From: Streptomyces longisporoflavus
GTDB lineage: Bacteria; Actinomycetota; Actinomycetes; Streptomycetales; Streptomycetaceae
Assembly: GCF_014649775.1 (NCBI RefSeq)
Contig: NZ_BMTR01000004.1
Span: 62,001 to 126,000, forward strand
Length of the DNA stretch: 64,000 bases
Reading direction: 5' to 3'
The translations under genes were made by a program, and so were the position numbers. This document shows positions 52,541 to 60,175 of this stretch, piece by piece; the first letter of the stretch is position 1, and every line of letters begins with the position of its first letter. Below the pieces are notes generated by a model. That model was not told the origin of the DNA and ran no database searches. It was given only the letters and a program-made list of their open reading frames with translations.

Positions 52541-54741
52541 TGCCCACCGTGAACAAGCGAAGACTCTGGACGGCGCTGTTCGCGTCGCTCCTGATGGTGC
52601 TCGGCCTGACGTCGACGGCGGCGAGCCAGCCCGACCGGCCGGGCGCCGCCGCGGCCCAGACCCTGACCTGGACCGCCGACAACGCGATCGACAAGTACGC
52701 CTCCGCGCCCACCACGGCGGTCGCGGGCGCGACGACGATCGTCTTCGAGAACAGTGAGGCGACCGGCAACACCACCGGCATGCCGCACACGCTGACGTTC
52801 GACGTCTCGGACCCCGAGTACAACAACGACGTACCGCTGAACATCCTGGCCAACCCGAACGACGACCAGGGCGGCAAGCACACGGCCGAGGTCACCCTGA
52901 CGCCCGGCCGGTACCGCTACCACTGCACGATCCCCGGCCACGGCTCGATGCAGGGCATCCTCGTGGTGACCGAGGGCGGCGGCGAGGACACCACCGCTCC
53001 CGTGACGGCCGCCAAGGTCGAGGGGCAGACCAACGCGGACGGCGCGTACGTCGGTTCCGCCACCGTCGCGGTGACGGCGACCGACGAGGGTTCGGGCGTC
53101 GACAAGACGGAGTTCGCGGTCGGGGCGGACGGCGCCTGGCAGCCGTACACGGCGCCCGTGGTCGTCGACCAGGTCGGCACCCACAAGATCCGCTATCGCG
53201 CGAGCGACAAGGCGGGCAACGTGGCGGCGGAGAAGGCCGTCGACTTCACGGTGGTACCGCCGTCGACCGACGACAAGACGCCGCCGGAGACCTCGGCGAC
53301 GGTGACCGGCGAGAAGAACGACAAGGGCGAGTACGTCGGGATGGCGACCGTCACCGTGACGGCGTCCGACACCGGCTCCGGCGTCAACAAGATCGAGTAC
53401 GCGGTCGGCGACGGCGGCGAGTGGACGGCGTACACCGCGCCGGTCATGGTCCACGCGGCGGGCGCCCACAAGATCCGCTACCGGGCCGCCGACAAGGCGG
53501 GCAACCAGGCGGCCGAGAAGGCCGTCGAGTTCACCGTGGTCACGCCGCCGGTCGAGGACAAGACACCGCCGGAGACCACCGCGAAGGTCGAGGGCGACAA
53601 GAACTCGGACGGCGCGTACGTCGGCAAGGCGAAGGTGACGGTCACCGCGACCGACGCCGACTCCGGTGTCGACAAGGTCGAGTACTCGCTCGACGGCGGT
53701 CCGTATCTCGCGTACGCCGATCCGGTCGTCGTCGATCGCGTGGGCCGGCACACGGTGGCCTACCGCGCGAGCGACAAGGCGGGCAACGTCTCGGCGGCCG
53801 AGGACGTCTCGTTCACCGTCGCCCAGGGCGGCGGCGTCCCGTCGCCCAACTGCGCCGAGTTCGACGAGCGCCTCACGGTCATCGTCGGCACGGTCGACAC
53901 GGGCATCCCGAACCGCGTCACCAACAACCGTTGCCGCATCAACGAGTTGATCGAGGACGAGAAGGAGTGGACGTCCCACGCGCTCTTCCTGAAGCACGTC
54001 AAGAACGTCACGGACAAGCTCCTCGCGGCCGGTGAGATCGACAAGCGCGAGTACAACAAGATCAACAAGGCTGCCAAGCAGTCCGGCATCGGCAAGCCCG
54101 GCCAGACGGACGGCTACCGCAAGATCTTCGACGGCACCCAGGCGTCCCTGGACAAGTGGGAGCAGGTCGGCGGCGGCAAGTTCGGCCTGAACGCGGATGG
54201 TTCGATCACCAGCAGCACCACCGTCGAGGGCATGGGCATGCTGTGGTTCCCCGAGCGCAAGTACGGCGACTTCTCGCTGAAGCTCCAGTGGCGGGACGAC
54301 GCGCCGGGCAACGGCAACGCCAACGGCGGTGTCTTCGTGCGCTTCCCGCAGGTCCACGACCACCCGGAGGAGTCTCGTCCGGAGTGGGTCGCCATCAAGT
54401 ACGGGCACGAGATCCAGGCGCTCGACCGGCCTGACGGCGACATGTACAAGACGGGGTCGGTCTACGGCTTCGACCGGGTGGGTCTCGCCGGCGCCGGCGT
54501 CACCCCGAAGGGCACATGGAACGACTACGAGATCAAGGTGGTGGACCAGCACTACTCGATCTACCGCAACGGCGTCCTGATCAACGAGTTCGACAACACC
54601 GGCGGCCAGGAGTTCACGCCGCCGCGTGGCGACGATCCGGGCACGGACGGGCGGCGTTACTCGTCCGGCTATGTCGGGGTGCAGGTGCACGGGGTCACTG
54701 ACGTGATCTCGTACCGGGACATCAGGATCAAGGAGCTGTAG
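52537..54741 (+). CDS. Secreted cupredoxin, Ig-like x3, DUF1080 fusion protein
   Basis: This is a 734-residue exported protein. A signal peptide (1-31) precedes a blue-copper domain with type-1 ligands His84 (GMPHTLTF), Cys130, His135 and Met138 (RYHCTIPGHGSM). Three ~91-residue Ig/OmpL47-like repeats follow (about 151-428), each with DKTPPETTAKVEG and HKIRYRASDKAGN motifs. A helical linker with a Cys pair comes next. Last is a DUF1080 domain (from about 525: YRKIFDGTQASLDKW to the C-terminus), a laminin-G-like fold known as 3-keto-disaccharide hydrolase in the family. The cupredoxin could pass electrons between the coupled upstream dehydrogenase and an acceptor. It ends at a terminator. Confidence 0.88.
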   Translation: MMPTVNKRRLWTALFASLLMVLGLTSTAASQPDRPGAAAAQTLTWTADNAIDKYASAPTTAVAGATTIVFENSEATGNTTGMPHTLTFDVSDPEYNNDVPLNILANPNDDQGGKHTAEVTLTPGRYRYHCTIPGHGSMQGILVVTEGGGEDTTAPVTAAKVEGQTNADGAYVGSATVAVTATDEGSGVDKTEFAVGADGAWQPYTAPVVVDQVGTHKIRYRASDKAGNVAAEKAVDFTVVPPSTDDKTPPETSATVTGEKNDKGEYVGMATVTVTASDTGSGVNKIEYAVGDGGEWTAYTAPVMVHAAGAHKIRYRAADKAGNQAAEKAVEFTVVTPPVEDKTPPETTAKVEGDKNSDGAYVGKAKVTVTATDADSGVDKVEYSLDGGPYLAYADPVVVDRVGRHTVAYRASDKAGNVSAAEDVSFTVAQGGGVPSPNCAEFDERLTVIVGTVDTGIPNRVTNNRCRINELIEDEKEWTSHALFLKHVKNVTDKLLAAGEIDKREYNKINKAAKQSGIGKPGQTDGYRKIFDGTQASLDKWEQVGGGKFGLNADGSITSSTTVEGMGMLWFPERKYGDFSLKLQWRDDAPGNGNANGGVFVRFPQVHDHPEESRPEWVAIKYGHEIQALDRPDGDMYKTGSVYGFDRVGLAGAGVTPKGTWNDYEIKVVDQHYSIYRNGVLINEFDNTGGQEFTPPRGDDPGTDGRRYSSGYVGVQVHGVTDVISYRDIRIKEL
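52987..53824 (+). repeat. Three ~275-bp repeats encoding Ig-like modules
   Basis: Three tandem copies of a 91-codon module lie in frame within the cupredoxin/DUF1080 gene. Motifs such as CACAAGATCCGCTA and GACAAGGCGGGCAAC recur at fixed spacing. Sequence drift shows an old duplication. Confidence 0.85.
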
Positions 54742-54778
54742 TCACGGCTTCAGCCCCTTTCTGAGCGGCCCCGCTGCG

Positions 54779-54809
54779 GCCCCCGCACCCCGACCAGGGG
54801 CGCGGGGGC
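54779..54809 (+). terminator. Strong terminator GCCCCCGC-A-CCCC / GGGG-C-GCGGGGGC
   Basis: A 12-bp stem with one mismatch and loop GACCA lies 38 bp past the DUF1080 stop and 116 bp beyond the convergent polymerase gene end. GCTGTTGT follows. Confidence 0.85.
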
Positions 54810-54924
54810 TGTTGTCAGTGGCGTGCGGCATGCTTTTGATCAACGGGGTCGAGGCACGGTCGTCGGTCTGCTGCGGAGCATCGCGGGCGAGGAGATTCCC
54901 GATCCGGTGGAGATCGGCGGCCTC

Positions 54925-55938
54925 TTACTTCTCGTGTTTTGCCCGGCTCGGTTGCACCCTCTTCGGCTCGCCCGGCATTTTCGGGTACTCGGGTGGGTAG
55001 GGCAGGTCGCCCATGCCGTGGTCTCGTTCGTCCCTGGCGGCGAGTTCGAGGAGCGGGTCCAGGGTGAAGGCGTGCTCCTCCATGTCCGCGTGCACGTCGC
55101 CGACCCGGGCGAACCGCTCCGGCATCGTCGCGATGTCGAAGTCCTCCGGCACCGCGTCGTCGACCTCGTCCCAGCGCAGCGGCGCCGAGACGGAGGCGTT
55201 CGGCCGGGGTCGCACCGAGTAGGCGGAGGCGATGGTCCGGTCACGCGCGGTCTGGTTGTAGTCGACGAAGATCCGCTCGCCCCGCTCCTCCTTCCACCAC
55301 GCGGTCGTGACCGCGTCCGGCATGCGCCGCTCCAGCTCGCGGCCGCAGGCGATCGCCGCCCGCCGTACCCCCGTGAAGTCCCACCGCGGTTCGATCGGCA
55401 CGAAGACATGCAGGCCGCGCCCGCCGGACGTCTTGGGCCAGCCCTGGATCCCGTACTCGTCCAGGAGCGCGCGGAGTTCGTGCGCGACCCGCACCGCGTC
55501 CGCGTAGTCCGTGCCGGGCTGCGGGTCCAGGTCGATGCGGAGTTCGTCGGGATGGTCGAGGTCGGCACGCCGTACGGGCCAGGGGTGAAAGGTCAGCGTG
55601 TTGTACTGCGCCGCCCAGATGACCGCGGCGATCTCCGTGGGGCACATCTCGTCGGCCGTGCGGCCGCTGGGGAAGGCGATGGTGGCCGTGGGGATCCAGT
55701 CGGGGTGATTCTTGGGGACGCGCTTCTGGTAGAAGAACTCGCCGGCGACCCCGTCCGGGAAGCGCTGCAGCGCCGTGGGCCGGTCCCGCAGGGCGCGGAC
55801 GATCCCGTCGCCGACCGCGAGGAAGTACCGGGCGACGTCCAGCTTGGTGAACCCACGCTCCGGAAAGACGACCTTGTCCGGACTGGACAGCCGCACCGCC
55901 CGCCCGCCCGCGTCGAGCTCGACCGTTTTTCCACCCAT
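54925..55938 (-). CDS. LigD-type DNA polymerase/primase domain protein
   Basis: This is a stand-alone polymerase domain of 337 residues (PolDom, the AEP-type domain of LigD), acting in non-homologous end joining or gap-filling repair with preference for NTP insertion. The metal ligands are visible as Asp136/Asp138 in LRIDLDPQPG. The substrate loop is WPKTSGGRGLHVFVPI and the third acidic region is in IFVDYNQTARDRTIASAYSVRPR. The N-terminal LSSPDKVVFPERGFTK is standard. It is divergent from the ATP-dependent ligase gene across 73 bp, so the pair provides polymerase and ligase separately. No Ku gene is in the window. Confidence 0.93.
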   Translation of the reverse strand: MGGKTVELDAGGRAVRLSSPDKVVFPERGFTKLDVARYFLAVGDGIVRALRDRPTALQRFPDGVAGEFFYQKRVPKNHPDWIPTATIAFPSGRTADEMCPTEIAAVIWAAQYNTLTFHPWPVRRADLDHPDELRIDLDPQPGTDYADAVRVAHELRALLDEYGIQGWPKTSGGRGLHVFVPIEPRWDFTGVRRAAIACGRELERRMPDAVTTAWWKEERGERIFVDYNQTARDRTIASAYSVRPRPNASVSAPLRWDEVDDAVPEDFDIATMPERFARVGDVHADMEEHAFTLDPLLELAARDERDHGMGDLPYPPEYPKMPGEPKRVQPSRAKHEK

Positions 55939-56011
55939 GCGGCCACGCTAGGCGCAACGGACGAGAGGCGCATACCGGGCAGAGAGTAGCGTATGGGATC
56001 AGAATCGAGTC

Positions 56012-57073
56012 ATGGATCTGCCGGTGATGCCCCCCGTCAAGCCCATGCTCGCCAAACCCGTGGCGAGGATCCCGGCGGGCATGCAGTACGAGGCCAAGTG
56101 GGACGGCTTTCGCGCGATCGTCTTTCGTGACGGCCCGGAGCTGGAGATCGGCAGCCGCACGGGCAAGCCGCTGACCAGGTATTTTCCGGAGCTGGCCGCG
56201 GCCCTGCTCGACCGGCTGCCCGCCCGCTGCGTCGTGGACGGCGAGGTCGTCATCGCACGGAACGGGCGGCTCGACTTCGACGCGCTCAGCGAGCGGATCC
56301 ACCCCGCCGCATCGCGCGTGCGGACGCTCGCCGAGCGGACGCCCGCCTCCTTCGTGGCCTTCGACCTCCTCGCCCTGGCCGACGTCCCTCTCGTCGACAC
56401 GCCCCTCACCGAACGCCGCAAGCTGCTCACCGCGGCCCTGGAGGGCGTGCGCGCCCCCGTACATCTCGCGCCCGCCACCACGGACGCGGAGCTGGCGCAA
56501 ACGTGGTTCCAGCAGTACGAGGGCGCGGGGCTCGACGGCGTCATCGCCAAACCGCTCGACCTGCGCTACCGGCAGAACGAACGCCTCATGTTCAAGATCA
56601 AGCACGAGCGCACGGCGGACTGCGTGGTCGCGGGCTACCGCTTGCACAAGAGCGGCCCGATCGTCGGCTCGCTGCTCCTGGGCCTGTACGACGACGGGGG
56701 CGTCCTGCAGCACGTCGGAGTCTGCGCCGCGTTCTCCATGCGGCGGCGCGCGGAGCTGGTGGAGGAGCTCGCACCACTCCTGATGGAGTCGGCCGCGGGC
56801 CACCCCTGGGCGGCCTGGGGCGACGAGGCCGCGCACGAGGAGTCCCGGATGCCGGGCGCGCCGAGCCGCTGGTCGGGCAAGAAGGACATGTCCTGGGTGC
56901 CACTGCGCCCGGAGCGCGTCTGCGAGGTGGCGTACGACCACATGGAGAACGGGCAGCGCTTCCGGCACACGGCACGGTTTCGCACCTGGCGACCGGACCG
57001 CACTCCGGACAGCTGCACGTTCGCCCAGCTGGAGGAGCCGGTCCGGTACGACCTGGCGGACGTGCTGCGCTAA
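56012..57073 (+). CDS. ligC: ATP-dependent DNA ligase (LigC type)
   Basis: This is a 353-residue ATP-dependent ligase with nucleotidyltransferase motif I KWDG (Lys29, the adenylated residue), motif III ASFVAFDLLALADV, motif IV GLDGVIAKPLDLRY and motif V LMFKIKHERTADCVV. An OB-fold C-terminal domain includes RPERVCEVAYDHMENGQRFRHTARFRTWRPDR (motif VI-like). It lacks N-terminal DNA-binding or nuclease domains, as expected of LigC. It likely seals nicks in base-excision or end-joining repair together with the divergent PolDom protein. Its TAA stop and the TAG of the convergent ABC ATPase gene share the sequence CTAA. Confidence 0.92.
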   Translation: MDLPVMPPVKPMLAKPVARIPAGMQYEAKWDGFRAIVFRDGPELEIGSRTGKPLTRYFPELAAALLDRLPARCVVDGEVVIARNGRLDFDALSERIHPAASRVRTLAERTPASFVAFDLLALADVPLVDTPLTERRKLLTAALEGVRAPVHLAPATTDAELAQTWFQQYEGAGLDGVIAKPLDLRYRQNERLMFKIKHERTADCVVAGYRLHKSGPIVGSLLLGLYDDGGVLQHVGVCAAFSMRRRAELVEELAPLLMESAAGHPWAAWGDEAAHEESRMPGAPSRWSGKKDMSWVPLRPERVCEVAYDHMENGQRFRHTARFRTWRPDRTPDSCTFAQLEEPVRYDLADVLR

Positions 57074-57867
57074 CCCCCGACCGGCGTCACCACGTCATCG
57101 GCACGTACGGGAGCGCCCCCGTCCTGATCGACCCCCAGCTGTCGCAGCAGCCCGGCCCGCAGTGCCGCGTACCGCTGAGTCCCCTGGCCCCGCGGCGCGG
57201 GAAGGTCCACCCGTACGTCGGCGGCGATGCGCCCCTCGTCCAGGACGACCACCCGGTCGGCGAGCGCGATCGCCTCGTCGACGTCGTGGGTGACCAGGAG
57301 CACGGCGGGCCGGTGTGCCTCGCAGAGGCGTCGCAGCAGGGCGTGCATCCGGATGCGCGTGAGCGCGTCGAGAGCGCCGAACGGTTCGTCCGCCAGCAGG
57401 AGCCGGGGTTCGCGCACCAGGGAGCGGGCGAGCGAGACCCGCTGCTGTTCACCGCCGGACAGGTCCGCCGGCCAGGCGTCCTCGCGGCCCGCGAGGCCCA
57501 CCTCGTCGAGGGCGGCCCGGCCGCGGTCCCGCGCCCCTGGCCCGGTCAGGCCCAGTACGACATTGTCCAGGACCCGCTTCCAGGGCAGCAGCCGGGCATC
57601 CTGGAAGACCACGGAGACATCGGCGGGCGCCGAAAGGTGCCCGCTGCCCGCGACCTCGTGGTCGAGCCCCGCGAGGGCCCGCAGGAGTGTGGATTTCCCT
57701 GATCCGCTGCGGCCGAGGAGTGCCACGAACTCGCCTGCCGCGATGTCCAGTTCGAGTCCTGCCAGGATTTCCCGGTCCCCGAAAGAGCGGACGAGACCCT
57801 CGATACGAACCGCGGGCCCCTCGTCCGCGAGGCGCGCGTGCGTCAGCCCGCCAGTGTGCGTCGCCAT
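57070..57867 (-). CDS. ABC transporter ATP-binding protein (nitrate/sulfonate/taurine type)
   Basis: This is a 265-residue ATPase of the SsuB/TauB group powering import of sulfonates or related oxyanions. Walker A is GRSGSGKST (52-60), with signature LSGGEQQRVSLARSL, Walker B LLLADEPFGALD and switch His in TPTHDVDEA-like VTHDVDEAIALAD. PWKRVLDNVVLGL is the Q-loop region. The start ATG lies 24 bp inside the upstream permease gene, so the operon is tightly coupled. It is the last gene of the SBP-permease-ATPase operon and is convergent with ligC. Confidence 0.92.
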   Translation of the reverse strand: MATHTGGLTHARLADEGPAVRIEGLVRSFGDREILAGLELDIAAGEFVALLGRSGSGKSTLLRALAGLDHEVAGSGHLSAPADVSVVFQDARLLPWKRVLDNVVLGLTGPGARDRGRAALDEVGLAGREDAWPADLSGGEQQRVSLARSLVREPRLLLADEPFGALDALTRIRMHALLRRLCEAHRPAVLLVTHDVDEAIALADRVVVLDEGRIAADVRVDLPAPRGQGTQRYAALRAGLLRQLGVDQDGGAPVRADDVVTPVGG

Positions 57868-58694
57868 GACAGCGTCTTCCTCTCCACGAGCCGGACGAGT
57901 GCGTCGGAGACGAGACCGAGGAGGCCGTACACGACGAGGCCGACGATGATGATGTCGGTCTGCCCGTAGGTGCGGGCGAGCTCCATCATGTAGCCGATGC
58001 CGCTCGTCGCGTTGACCTGCTCGACCACGACGAGCGAGAGCCACGCCGCGGTGACCGCGAACCGCATGCCGAGCAGGAAGCCCGGCAGTGCTCCCGGCAG
58101 GACGACGTGCCGCACGAACCCGGTGCGCGAAAGGCCCACCGTCTCGGCCAGTTCGGCGTAACGGCCGTCGATCGTGCGCAGCCCGTTGTGCGTGTGGATG
58201 TAGACGGGCACGAACACGCCGAGCGCGATGGTGATGACCTTCATCGACTCGCCGATGCCGAACCAGAGGATCAGGAGCGGGATCAGTGCGAGCGAGGGAA
58301 TGGCCCGTTTGATCTGCACGGGGCCGTCGATGACGCCCTCGCCGATCCTGCTGAGCCCGGCCGCGATCGCGAGGAGCACTCCGGCCGCGGTGCCGAACAG
58401 CAGCCCCAGGAGGGCGCGTTCGGCGGAGGTGGCGAGGTTCGACTGGAGCCGCCCCTCGGCGATCAGGTCTCCCGCGGTGCTCACCACGGTCCAGGGCGCG
58501 GAGAGGTTACGGGCGTCGATGAACCCGGCGGCCGACCCCGCCGACCAGACCGCGAGGAGCAGCAGGGGACCGATCGCCCGGCCGTACGGAATGGCCCTGC
58601 CCGGTCCGAGCCTGCGGCGCCGCGTCGCGCGGGGCGCCGCAGGCTCGGGACGGGCGGTGGCGGCCTTGGTCAAGGTGGTTGCCTCGGCGCTCAT
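57843..58694 (-). CDS. ABC transporter permease (SsuC/TauC type)
   Basis: This is a 283-residue inner-membrane permease with about six helices and the binding-protein-dependent EAA loop (ELAETVGLSRTGFVRHVVLPGALPGFLLGMRF). The family-wide GFLLGMRFAVTAAWLSLVVVEQVNATSGIGYMM follows. A basic N-terminus (ARPEPAAPRATRRRRL) precedes the first helix. It overlaps the ATPase gene downstream by 25 bp, and its start overlaps the binding-protein stop (ATGA), so the three subunits are made in order. It belongs to the nitrate/sulfonate/taurine transporter group; substrate is set by the binding protein. Confidence 0.92.
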   Translation of the reverse strand: MSAEATTLTKAATARPEPAAPRATRRRRLGPGRAIPYGRAIGPLLLLAVWSAGSAAGFIDARNLSAPWTVVSTAGDLIAEGRLQSNLATSAERALLGLLFGTAAGVLLAIAAGLSRIGEGVIDGPVQIKRAIPSLALIPLLILWFGIGESMKVITIALGVFVPVYIHTHNGLRTIDGRYAELAETVGLSRTGFVRHVVLPGALPGFLLGMRFAVTAAWLSLVVVEQVNATSGIGYMMELARTYGQTDIIIVGLVVYGLLGLVSDALVRLVERKTLSWRRTLAG

Positions 58695-59755
58695 GCCCCC
58701 TCCCCCGTCCCGGACTTGAGTGCGTCGGCGGCGACCGACTCGTAGCGCCGGTCGAAGAGCAGCTCCGCGTCGAAGGTCTTCTTCCCGGTCTCCTTGGCCA
58801 GCAGGTCGACGGTCTTCTGCTGGCGCGCGACGGCGGAGGTCCAGTCGGCCGGGAAGTCGGGGTGGCCGACCCCCTTGACCAGGTACTCGCCGTCCTCGCG
58901 GGTCAGGCCCTGGTCCTTGACGTACCAGCCGGCGATCCACTCGTCGGGGTGCGTGTCGGCCCATTTGGAGGCGCGCGCCCAGTACTTCACGAACTCCCGG
59001 ATGGCCGCGGCCTTCTGCGGGTCCTCCACCGCCTCGGTCGGCACCCACAGATGTGCGGGGTCGTCACGCAGCCCGTGCTGGATGGTCTTCGCACCGTCCT
59101 TGCCGTACTTCGCGGGGTAGCGCTTGATGTTGACCCCGCCCAGCGGCGCCGCGTCGACCTGGCCGTTGCCGAGCGCGGACGGGTAGACGTCGCCGGTGCT
59201 CGGCAGTTCGACGAGCCGCACGTCGTCCTTGGTGAGCCCGGCCTTGGCGAGGATGCGCAGGACGAGGGCGCCCTGCGCCTGCCCCGGGCTGTAGGCGATC
59301 TTCTTGCCGCGCAGGTCCTTCAGCGTGTCGATGTCCGCGCCGGGTGCGATGCCGAGTTCGTACACGGGATGATTCAGCGGGTCCTTGCGGTATTTCGCCG
59401 CCACCAATTTCGTGTCGAGTCCCGTCCAATGCGCGTGAATGGACGGTATTTCGGCCGCCGAGCACACGTCGAGGGAATTGGCCCGGAAAGCTTCGGAGCA
59501 CTGGGGGCCGCCGCTGATGTTGGCCCATTTCACCTTGAAGGGCAGCTTGTCGAGCTGCCCGGAGAGTTTCAGGGCGATCCGGGCGTCCGGTGCCCCGATG
59601 GTGAGGGTGGTGTCCGGATCCACTTTCTCCGGGATCTTCGCGGAGACCTGCTTGGCGTCGACGGTCGTGGTCGACGAGGTGTTCCCCGCGCAGCCTGCGA
59701 GGAGCAGCGGAGCGATGAGGGCAGCGCCGAGCGCCGCCCGTACATGTGTGGGCAT
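58691..59755 (-). CDS. ABC transporter substrate-binding lipoprotein (sulfonate type)
   Basis: This is a 354-residue lipoprotein: short signal and lipobox LLLAGC with Cys22, then a two-lobed binding fold of the SsuA/TauA (NMT1-like) kind. Regions such as LDVCSAAEIPSIHAHWTG, DLRGKKIAYSPGQAQGALVLRILAKAGL and GQVDAAPLGGVNIKRYPAKYG support aliphatic sulfonate or related sulfur-source binding. The cysteine leader peptide just upstream supports a sulfur role. The ATG at 59755 follows GGGAAAG. Ligand identity is inferred. Confidence 0.9.
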   Translation of the reverse strand: MPTHVRAALGAALIAPLLLAGCAGNTSSTTTVDAKQVSAKIPEKVDPDTTLTIGAPDARIALKLSGQLDKLPFKVKWANISGGPQCSEAFRANSLDVCSAAEIPSIHAHWTGLDTKLVAAKYRKDPLNHPVYELGIAPGADIDTLKDLRGKKIAYSPGQAQGALVLRILAKAGLTKDDVRLVELPSTGDVYPSALGNGQVDAAPLGGVNIKRYPAKYGKDGAKTIQHGLRDDPAHLWVPTEAVEDPQKAAAIREFVKYWARASKWADTHPDEWIAGWYVKDQGLTREDGEYLVKGVGHPDFPADWTSAVARQQKTVDLLAKETGKKTFDAELLFDRRYESVAADALKSGTGEGA

Positions 59756-59862
59756 GGGTTCTTTCCCGGAGTGTGGACCTTCGAGGAGGGGGCGGGAAGA
59801 CCGGCGGAGCAGGAATTCCCGGCGACGTCGCACGACACGACACGGAACGCGTCAGGAGAAGG

Positions 59863-59937
59863 TCAGCTACACAGAGCGGCGGCGACGCGCATCAGATCGA
59901 CAGCGCGCCGCTGCTTGAACCGCCGGGATATTCGCAT
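59863..59937 (-). CDS. Leaderless cysteine-containing leader peptide
   Basis: This is a 24-residue peptide starting MRISRRFKQRRAVDLM and ending AAALCS, matching the short Arg-rich, Leu-Cys-ending peptides that precede sulfur-uptake operons in Streptomyces. A promoter (TTGACC, 18-bp spacer, TAGTTT) ends seven bases before the ATG, so the transcript is leaderless. Stalling or translation at the Cys codon near its end may sense cysteinyl-tRNA and control the ABC operon 107 bp downstream; mycobacterial polycysteine leaders act this way. It is too short for routine gene calling. Confidence 0.75.
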   Translation of the reverse strand: MRISRRFKQRRAVDLMRVAAALCS

Positions 59938-59944
59938 GGCGTCG

Positions 59945-59974
59945 AAACTAGCCACGCCTACAAGAGAGGGTCAA
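59945..59974 (-). promoter_or_regulatory. Promoter of the sulfonate ABC operon leader
   Basis: On the minus strand, TTGACC (59974-59969), an 18-bp spacer and TAGTTT (59950-59945) are followed after seven bases by the leader-peptide ATG. The position predicts a transcription start at or next to the ATG. Confidence 0.65.
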
Positions 59975-60175
59975 GCCATCTCGCATTGCCGGGCTTTCAG
60001 GAAACGCAGCCTTCGTACTCCGGCCACACGCACGACACACCACGCCGCGGCTCCCCGCCGATCGCATTCACGCCAATGTTCCCGCTCGCGGCCCCGCGCC
60101 GCTTCCGGGTCATCGGCGGTGAACGTAAGCTCCAGCGCCCGACACGGGAGTTACTTACGGTAAGGGGGCGGGTGC

